The position numbers were made by a program, and so were the translations under genes. Positions 58,530 through 64,000 of a stretch of DNA of 64,000 nt are shown here, piece after piece; position 1 is the stretch's first letter, and each line of letters opens with the position of its first letter. The DNA is from Pseudoalteromonas luteoviolacea (GTDB lineage Bacteria; Pseudomonadota; Gammaproteobacteria; Enterobacterales; Alteromonadaceae), in contig NZ_CP015411.1 in NCBI RefSeq assembly GCF_001750165.1, forward strand, positions 1,144,001-1,208,000, in the 5' to 3' direction. The notes below the pieces were generated by a model, which saw only the letters and a list, made by a program, of their open reading frames with translations, did not search any database and had not been told where the DNA came from.

Positions 58530-59746
58530 TAGAACACCCAGTTTAGGCTGATACCCAGCGTGTTAAATGAATTGTCAAAATCTCCGCTTGTTAAATTTCG
58601 ATGCAAATAAAAAGCAGATGGCAAGCTATTCACAGCGGTATGTTCCATTTGAACTTTAAGTGCTAATGAATGGCTGAGTTCTGAGCGTATCGTTAATGAA
58701 ATTGTGTTTTGGTCAACTAAATAAAAATTCGTGTGTCTGATCAGTGTGTTGTATAAAAGGTCAAGATCAGGTGTTGATATGAGCGGCCGCGGCGGTGTTC
58801 TATTATTTGATTTAGCCTGCGCAAAGGTCGCCATAAATGTGTGGTTATCAATATAAAAGCCTGCACTGATATAACCTGCGGTGAGTGCTTTTAGTACCTG
58901 TGAATTTGAATCAATATAAGAGATCTCGCTTTGCCAAAACCAATCACTGTCATCGTAACGCGCCCCGATGGCTGAGTAATTGAAGCGTTTTCCTATGATG
59001 TTAAGTGAATCAAGTAAAGAGGCCTTTTGTGGCCAAATCGAATCGGGCACAACAGTTAGCGCTGCTTGAAGCTGTTTCTGCTGTTCGTTTTCATTACCTG
59101 ATTGAGTAGCTGTATAGTTCGCTCTTAGTGTCCAGTCATAGGATTGCCATTCGACTACGAGGCCATAAAGAGATTTTAATTCGACATCCCAAAAAAAACT
59201 GTCGTCACTGACAATAGGTGCCGTGGATTTACCTGCAAAAAATTTACCGCTAAACAAACCGTGAGGTAAGGGGTGTGTATACTTGATATCCACGCCGTCT
59301 AAATTTTGATGAGGCACAATGGCATAAAACTCTGTTGGGGGGTGATCATAGGTATAGGTGTAGCCGATATCTCGATGTTCAGTCATCATGAACAAGTCAA
59401 GGCCAGTCCTACCCAATCTAACTTGCCAATTCGCATTGAATGAATGACGTAAAAAAGCCATCTGTACAATGTTATCTATGTTTTGCTCTTCATTATCTTT
59501 AAGCAACACTTGTCCTACTAATTGCGTAGCACTGCTCGCTTGCCATTCAATTTGGCCACCAATTGAAGAGTTGGTGAATCCTAACTCACTTTTATAAGTA
59601 GCATGAGGTTGGGAGATATGTTGCCTTATGCCTGCGGTATCTGAATCTGTGATGACTAAACCAATAGTTGCGAAGCCGTCTACCTTTAGTTGCTCGGCTG
59701 CACTATAAAAAGAGAGTAATGAAAAAAGTAGGGTGAACAGCCTCAT
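58529..59746 (-). CDS. Outer-membrane porin-like beta-barrel protein
   Basis: 405 aa with a signal peptide (MRLFTLLFSLLSFYSAAEQ, cut near 18) and alternating amphipathic strands ending in an aromatic residue (LGISLNWVF), typical of porins. QVRLGRTGLDLFMMTEHRDIGYTYTYDHPPTEFYAI resembles porin strands. No specific family. First gene of the operon with the PstS-like protein and DGC. Confidence 0.78.
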   Translation of the reverse strand: MRLFTLLFSLLSFYSAAEQLKVDGFATIGLVITDSDTAGIRQHISQPHATYKSELGFTNSSIGGQIEWQASSATQLVGQVLLKDNEEQNIDNIVQMAFLRHSFNANWQVRLGRTGLDLFMMTEHRDIGYTYTYDHPPTEFYAIVPHQNLDGVDIKYTHPLPHGLFSGKFFAGKSTAPIVSDDSFFWDVELKSLYGLVVEWQSYDWTLRANYTATQSGNENEQQKQLQAALTVVPDSIWPQKASLLDSLNIIGKRFNYSAIGARYDDSDWFWQSEISYIDSNSQVLKALTAGYISAGFYIDNHTFMATFAQAKSNNRTPPRPLISTPDLDLLYNTLIRHTNFYLVDQNTISLTIRSELSHSLALKVQMEHTAVNSLPSAFYLHRNLTSGDFDNSFNTLGISLNWVF

Positions 59747-59828
59747 TGATGACTCGCTGCTGCCATATATAATTTATGTCTGTAAATAAAGACTAGCGTT
59801 AATGTACACATTTACCAGTTTTGTGTAT

Positions 59829-59842
59829 TTTTACTTGTAAAA
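59829..59842. promoter_or_regulatory. Palindrome TTTTAC-TT-GTAAAA in the porin/ribA intergenic region
   Basis: Fourteen-base palindrome with six-base arms. Located 83 bp upstream of the porin start (minus strand) and 79 bp upstream of ribA. Function unknown; could be a repressor site or part of a promoter. Confidence 0.35.
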
Positions 59843-59881
59843 TGGTCTGTTTGTCACCATATAAACAGATATATCCGCTTT

Positions 59882-59896
59882 TGTGATAGTATCACA
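59882..59896. promoter_or_regulatory. Perfect 15-bp palindrome upstream of ribA
   Basis: TGTGATAGTATCACA reads the same on both strands around a single central base. It resembles a CRP half-site pair but with 5 instead of 6 bases between TGTGA and TCACA. It lies 24 bp before the ribA start, in a position suited to repression. Confidence 0.5.
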
Positions 59897-59920
59897 TTTT
59901 TATTTAGGTATTTTCGAGTC

Positions 59921-60547
59921 GTGGCTGAAGTTAGAGCAAGAGTTGAGCTGAATGTAGGGCAGCGTAGTCATATTCCCGCAGAGATTGTATCTTTTGAAGG
60001 ACTGAAAGATGGTGAAGAGCATGTGGCGTTAGTGTTTAACGGTGCTGACACCAATCAAGAAGTGCCACTAATAAGAATGCACTCTGAGTGCTTGACTGGT
60101 GATGTTTTTCATTCATCAAGGTGTGATTGTGGTGAACAGCTAAACGAATGTATCGAGGAAATGCATCAAAGCGGTGGTGTACTACTTTACCTGAGACAAG
60201 AAGGAAGAGGTATTGGGTTGTATAATAAAATTGACGCCTATGTACTGCAATCCCAAGGTATGAATACCTATGAAGCCAATAATCACTTGGGCTTTGATGA
60301 TGATTTACGTGATTTTTCTGATGCGGTGCTCATGTTAAAAGCACTTGGGTTAAGTCATGTTAAGTTAATGACGAACAATCCACGTAAATTAAATGCACTG
60401 CGCCGTGCTGGCATCGAAGTGGAAAGTGTTGTGGGTACTCAGGCGCACGTAAAAGCTGGAGATTCTGGCAATCAAAGCTACTTAGAGACCAAAGTAAAGC
60501 ATGGCTCTCATATGTTGGATATGGAAAAAATAAACAAGCCTAAGTAA
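59921..60547 (+). CDS. ribA: GTP cyclohydrolase II
   Basis: First step of riboflavin synthesis, GTP to 2,5-diamino-6-ribosylamino-pyrimidinone phosphate. Zinc ligands in SECLTGDVFHSSRCDCGEQL, GTP-binding LRQEGRGIGLYNKIDAY, and MTNNPRKLNALRRAGIEV. 208 aa from GTG at 59921. Stand-alone (no RibB fusion). No FMN riboswitch is visible. Confidence 0.95.
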   Translation: MAEVRARVELNVGQRSHIPAEIVSFEGLKDGEEHVALVFNGADTNQEVPLIRMHSECLTGDVFHSSRCDCGEQLNECIEEMHQSGGVLLYLRQEGRGIGLYNKIDAYVLQSQGMNTYEANNHLGFDDDLRDFSDAVLMLKALGLSHVKLMTNNPRKLNALRRAGIEVESVVGTQAHVKAGDSGNQSYLETKVKHGSHMLDMEKINKPK

Positions 60548-60732
60548 GCAAATGATGTTGAAATGCTCTATTGCATTGATGAATTTGATAGGGCAATCGC
60601 AATCTTGGCTACTAAATTTCTTGGTTTTTGGCCATTTTGTTGCGTTTACTGGCGATTAGCCTCATAAAGCGCCTTTCAAGTACTCTTTTGAATCAGTATA
60701 ATTAACCTGTTTTATAACTAAGTTAGTCATTT

Positions 60733-61554
60733 ATGTCTGCAGATTTTCGAACATTTAAAGCAAGTTTTGGGGTAAATTGGTTTAAGGCCGGTTGGGCGGT
60801 TTTTAAAACTCAGCCCCTGACTTTTATGATGATGTACATTTTTATCGTGATAGTGGGATTGTTTCCTTTTATCATGCCCAATCCGATAGTTCAGATGTTG
60901 TGCGCGCTTGCGGGCCCATTTTTAACTGTCGGCTTTTATAATGCTGCGCTCAATATACAAGCTGGCAAGTCAATCATGCTTGCAGATATTTTGAAACCAT
61001 TCTCTGCTAAAGGGCGCCGCTTAAATATTTTTCGTCTTGGCTTGTATCAACTCGGGGTGGCACTGATCTTAGGTGTTGTGATGAGTTTATTGTTTGAGCC
61101 TGTTACCAGCGCCTTACAAAACCATACACCAGAGCAAGATATGCAGGCAGTGATGGCAGAAATTGCAGCTGCAATTAGTCTTGCAGATATTGCTATCTTC
61201 ATTGTTTTACAATCACTTGCCATGATGGCTTTTGCTTATGCATTGCCGCTCATTTATTTTAAAGAGCAAGCAAATATTTTTGGGGCGATGAAACAATCTC
61301 TCAAAGTATTTTACTATAATGTGGCGCCACTTTCTGTGTTTGGTGGTATTGCCGCGCTGCTTATTATCGCGTCAACGCCATTATCTCTGGTGCCGTTAAT
61401 ATTTATCATGCCAATTATCTATATCGGCTTTTTTGTATCTTTCCAGGCTATTTTTGCGGATCAAACCCCTCAAAGTGCAATTGAGACTGATCGAGAAAAT
61501 GACGCTAAAAGTGATCAAGAAGGTGCTGGTCAAACAGGCCGTTTTGACGCGTGA
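60733..61554 (+). CDS. BPSS1780 family membrane protein
   Basis: 273-aa integral membrane protein with about six helices and a hydrophilic acidic tail (residues 248-273). N-terminal FKASFGVNWFKAGWAVFKTQPLTFMMMYIF and central KPFSAKGRRLNIFRLGLYQLGVAL fit the BPSS1780 family. Function unknown. It overlaps recX by one base. Confidence 0.8.
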   Translation: MSADFRTFKASFGVNWFKAGWAVFKTQPLTFMMMYIFIVIVGLFPFIMPNPIVQMLCALAGPFLTVGFYNAALNIQAGKSIMLADILKPFSAKGRRLNIFRLGLYQLGVALILGVVMSLLFEPVTSALQNHTPEQDMQAVMAEIAAAISLADIAIFIVLQSLAMMAFAYALPLIYFKEQANIFGAMKQSLKVFYYNVAPLSVFGGIAALLIIASTPLSLVPLIFIMPIIYIGFFVSFQAIFADQTPQSAIETDRENDAKSDQEGAGQTGRFDA

Positions 61555-62015
61555 TGGATGATAAAGATAAACAAAAGTTAAAAAATTACGCCGTTTGGTT
61601 GTTATCTAGACAAGAGTATTCACGTAAACTACTCGGTCAAAAATTGCGACAGAAAGGCGCATCAGATGAGTATGCCGACTCTTTAATTGAGTGGTTATGT
61701 GATATAGGCTACTTAGATGATTTAAGGCACTGTGAAAGTTATCTAAATCGCCAGCTCGCTAAAGGGCTTGGAGAAAAAAGAATACTTATGGATGCCATAA
61801 ATAAAGGTGTAGAACGTGCGCATTTAACGCAGCTCATCGAAGAAAGAGAAATAGATTGGTTCGCATTAGCTCAACAAACTTACGAGAAAAAATACGGCTA
61901 TTCGGCAAAACAGATAGACTATCAAGAAAGGTCAAAGCGTGTCAGGTACATGATGTATCGAGGCTTTAGCTATGACCAAATAGATTTTGCAATACAATCA
62001 CAGAGTGAAAGTTAA
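61554..62015 (+). CDS. recX: Regulatory protein RecX
   Basis: Modulator of RecA filaments. 153 aa in three-helix repeats: AVWLLSRQEYSRKLLGQKLRQKGASDEYADSLIEWLCDIGYLDDLRHCESYLNRQLAKGLGEKRI. Start ATG 61554, sharing one base with the previous stop (TGATG). recA is not adjacent: the preceding gene encodes the BPSS1780 protein. alaS follows, as in E. coli recA-recX-alaS. Confidence 0.9.
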   Translation: MDDKDKQKLKNYAVWLLSRQEYSRKLLGQKLRQKGASDEYADSLIEWLCDIGYLDDLRHCESYLNRQLAKGLGEKRILMDAINKGVERAHLTQLIEEREIDWFALAQQTYEKKYGYSAKQIDYQERSKRVRYMMYRGFSYDQIDFAIQSQSES

Positions 62016-62074
62016 TTTTGGTAACTTCCTTTGCGATTTAGAGCATATAGCAGCAATAAAGGGTGAATAATCAC

Positions 62075-64000
62075 ATGCAGCACATGACTACCGCACAGAT
62101 TAGGCAAAGCTTTTTAGACTTCTTTGCTAAACAACACCATCAAGTGGTGCCATCAAGTTCTCTGATACCAGGGAATGATGCCACACTTCTGTTCACAAAT
62201 GCAGGTATGGTGCAATTTAAGGATGTATTCCTAGGCGCTGAAAAACGTCCATATAATCGAGCGACGAGCTCACAGCGCTGTGTACGTGCTGGTGGTAAGC
62301 ACAATGATTTAGAAAATGTTGGTTATACTGCAAGACACCACACGTTTTTTGAAATGTTGGGTAATTTCAGTTTTGGCGATTATTTTAAGCAGGACGCTAT
62401 CAAATTTGCATGGGCGTTTTTGACAGATGTGATTCAACTGCCAAAAGAGAAGCTGTTAGTGACAGTGTATCACACTGATGAAGAAGCCTATGATATTTGG
62501 GCTAATCAAGTAGGTGTTCCAGCAGAGCGCATTATCCGCATCGACACCTCTGATAACTTTTGGTCTATGGGCGACACTGGACCTTGTGGTCCATGTTCTG
62601 AGATCTTTTTTGACCATGGTGAGCATATTTGGGGTGGGCCTCCGGGTAGCCCAGAAGAAGATGGTGACCGTTTCATTGAGATCTGGAACTTAGTCTTCAT
62701 GCAGTACAACCGTCACGCTGATGGAACGATGGAACCATTACCTAACCAGTCTGTTGACACGGGTATGGGCCTTGAGCGTATTTCAGCGATCATGCAAGGT
62801 GTGCACTCAAACTATGAAATTGACCTTTTCCAAGCCTTGATCAAAGCGACAGCAGCAGTTACAGGTGCGCAAGATTTAGAGGATAAATCGTTGCGCGTTG
62901 TGGCTGACCATATACGTTCATGTGCATTTTTGATTGCTGATGGTGTTATGCCTTCAAATGAAGGGCGTGGTTATGTCTTACGCCGTATTATCCGTCGTGC
63001 AGTAAGGCATGGTAACAAACTGGGTGCGCAAGGTGCATTTTTCCACAAATTAGTGGGTGCATTAGCTGAGCAAATGGGTGAAGCATACCCTGAGCTTATT
63101 AAACAGCAAGCGATCATCGAAAAAGTACTCCGTATTGAAGAAGAACAGTTTGGCAAAACACTCGACCGTGGTTTGGCTATCTTAGAAGAAAACTTAGCAG
63201 GTCTTGAAGGGGATGTTATCCCTGGAGACTTGGTATTTAAGCTATATGATACTTATGGTTTCCCAGCAGACTTAACTGCCGATGTTGCGCGTGAACGATT
63301 CATGACGATAGATGAGCGCGGTTTTAAAGCGGCTATGGAAGCGCAGCGAAAGCAAGCGCAACAAGCGGGTAAATTTGGTGCTGATTACAATGAACAGTTG
63401 AAGTCTGAAAAAGTAACTGACTTTAAAGGCTATGATGCCGTGCAATATAGTGGCACTGTAGTTGAGCTATTTGCAGAGGGTGAAAGTGTTTCTGAATTGA
63501 CAGAGCAACAAAAGGGTATTGTTGTACTGGATCGCACTCCTTTTTATGCTGAGTCAGGTGGTCAGGTAGGTGACACGGGTGTATTAAAAGTTGCTGGTGG
63601 CGAATTTAATGTCACAGATACTCAAAAGCTGGGTAACGCATTTGCACACCATGGTTATGTTGTTGGGCGTATTGGCATTAACGATAAAGTCGATGCGCAA
63701 ATAGATGCTCAGCGCCGTGAACGCATTAAGAAAAACCACACTGCAACTCATATTTTACACGAGGCGCTTCGCCAAATTTTAGGTGATCATGTGGCGCAGA
63801 AAGGCTCATTGGTAATGCCTGATAAGTTGCGTTTTGACTTCTCTCATTTTGAAGGGGTGACAAAAGAGCAACTGCGAGAGATTGAAACGTCTGTGAACAA
63901 TGAGATCCGTGCTAACTTCGCGCTAAATACTCAGTTGATGGATATTGAAGATGCAAAAGCCAAAGGGGCCATGGCGCTGTTTGGTGAAAAATATGATGAT
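62075..64000 (+). CDS. alaS: Alanyl-tRNA synthetase, 5' part (truncated by window end)
   Basis: Charges tRNA-Ala and clears mischarged Ser/Gly. The visible 642 codons include the class II catalytic core (QHMTTAQIRQSFLDFFAKQHHQ, FTNAGMVQFKDVFLGAEKRPYNRATSSQRCVRAGGKHNDLENVG, GDTGPCGPCSEIFF, NLVFMQYNR, PLPNQSVDTGMGLERIS, RRIIRRAVRHG) and the start of the editing domain with zinc-binding NHTATHILHEALR. The ATG at 62075 lies nine bases after GGGTGA; a second ATG at 62084 is possible. The 3' end lies beyond the window. Confidence 0.96.
   Translation, partial: MQHMTTAQIRQSFLDFFAKQHHQVVPSSSLIPGNDATLLFTNAGMVQFKDVFLGAEKRPYNRATSSQRCVRAGGKHNDLENVGYTARHHTFFEMLGNFSFGDYFKQDAIKFAWAFLTDVIQLPKEKLLVTVYHTDEEAYDIWANQVGVPAERIIRIDTSDNFWSMGDTGPCGPCSEIFFDHGEHIWGGPPGSPEEDGDRFIEIWNLVFMQYNRHADGTMEPLPNQSVDTGMGLERISAIMQGVHSNYEIDLFQALIKATAAVTGAQDLEDKSLRVVADHIRSCAFLIADGVMPSNEGRGYVLRRIIRRAVRHGNKLGAQGAFFHKLVGALAEQMGEAYPELIKQQAIIEKVLRIEEEQFGKTLDRGLAILEENLAGLEGDVIPGDLVFKLYDTYGFPADLTADVARERFMTIDERGFKAAMEAQRKQAQQAGKFGADYNEQLKSEKVTDFKGYDAVQYSGTVVELFAEGESVSELTEQQKGIVVLDRTPFYAESGGQVGDTGVLKVAGGEFNVTDTQKLGNAFAHHGYVVGRIGINDKVDAQIDAQRRERIKKNHTATHILHEALRQILGDHVAQKGSLVMPDKLRFDFSHFEGVTKEQLREIETSVNNEIRANFALNTQLMDIEDAKAKGAMALFGEKYDD

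Noticed and set aside
59882..59896. CRP binding site upstream of ribA
   Set aside because: CRP requires six bases between TGTGA and TCACA; here there are five. It is kept only as an unassigned palindrome.

Overview
The window looks like chromosomal DNA of a marine gammaproteobacterium of the order Alteromonadales, most likely Pseudoalteromonas. The grounds are a complete Na+-translocating NADH:quinone reductase operon (nqrABCDEF-apbE-nqrM), FabV as enoyl reductase, HemJ, a DUF3545 protein, and the enterobacterial-style orders fldB/xerD-dsbC-recJ-prfB-lysS, srmB/trmN and ampG-yajG-bolA. The species call rests on protein recognition only; no search was run. I see no prophage, transposase, integrase or CRISPR array.

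Layout. 1-9 kb: mrcB, a chemoreceptor, then leftward hemL, pyrB, hemJ and a ClC transporter. 9-10.4 kb: erpA behind a near-perfect IscR type-1 site, a 58-residue membrane protein too short for ordinary ORF calling, and a small HTH regulator with a structured leader. 10.4-16.5 kb: leftward rlmG-yajG-cyclophilin-ampG; rightward alkB, bolA, fabV. 16.9-24.2 kb: the Na+-NQR operon with its flavinylation (ApbE) and maturation (NqrM) factors. 24.2-32.8 kb: cobC, a cobalamin riboswitch, then btuD-btuC-cobT-cobS-cobU-cobQ-cobO-btuF-ung in a tightly packed B12 uptake and salvage operon. 32.9-41.1 kb: housekeeping and hypothetical genes (DUF3545, talB, yaaA, MFS, srmB, trmN, a HEAGH protein, fldB). 41.2-47.6 kb: xerD, dsbC, recJ, prfB (with its programmed +1 frameshift) and lysS.

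48.3-49.9 kb is the most unusual part. A stringent-type promoter drives tRNA-Ser(GCU) and six identical tRNA-Arg(ACG) genes spaced at exactly 135 bp. They are followed by four tandem repeats of about 171 bp, plus a degenerate fifth, each opening with the last 13 nt of the tRNA-Arg gene (acceptor 3' strand plus CCA) and a hairpin. The arrangement parallels the rtT repeats behind E. coli tyrT but sits on a different tRNA family. Compensatory changes in the hairpin of the fifth copy suggest the RNA structure is selected.

50-64 kb: an 84-residue hypothetical protein; a namZ (exo-muramidase), RpiR/MurR-like regulator and NhaC-type permease cassette that looks like MurNAc/peptidoglycan scavenging; an ECF sigma factor with a candidate membrane anti-sigma factor; a TonB; a DUF3087 protein; a translationally coupled porin, PstS-like protein and diguanylate cyclase operon; then ribA, a BPSS1780-family membrane protein, recX and the 5' part of alaS, which runs off the window.
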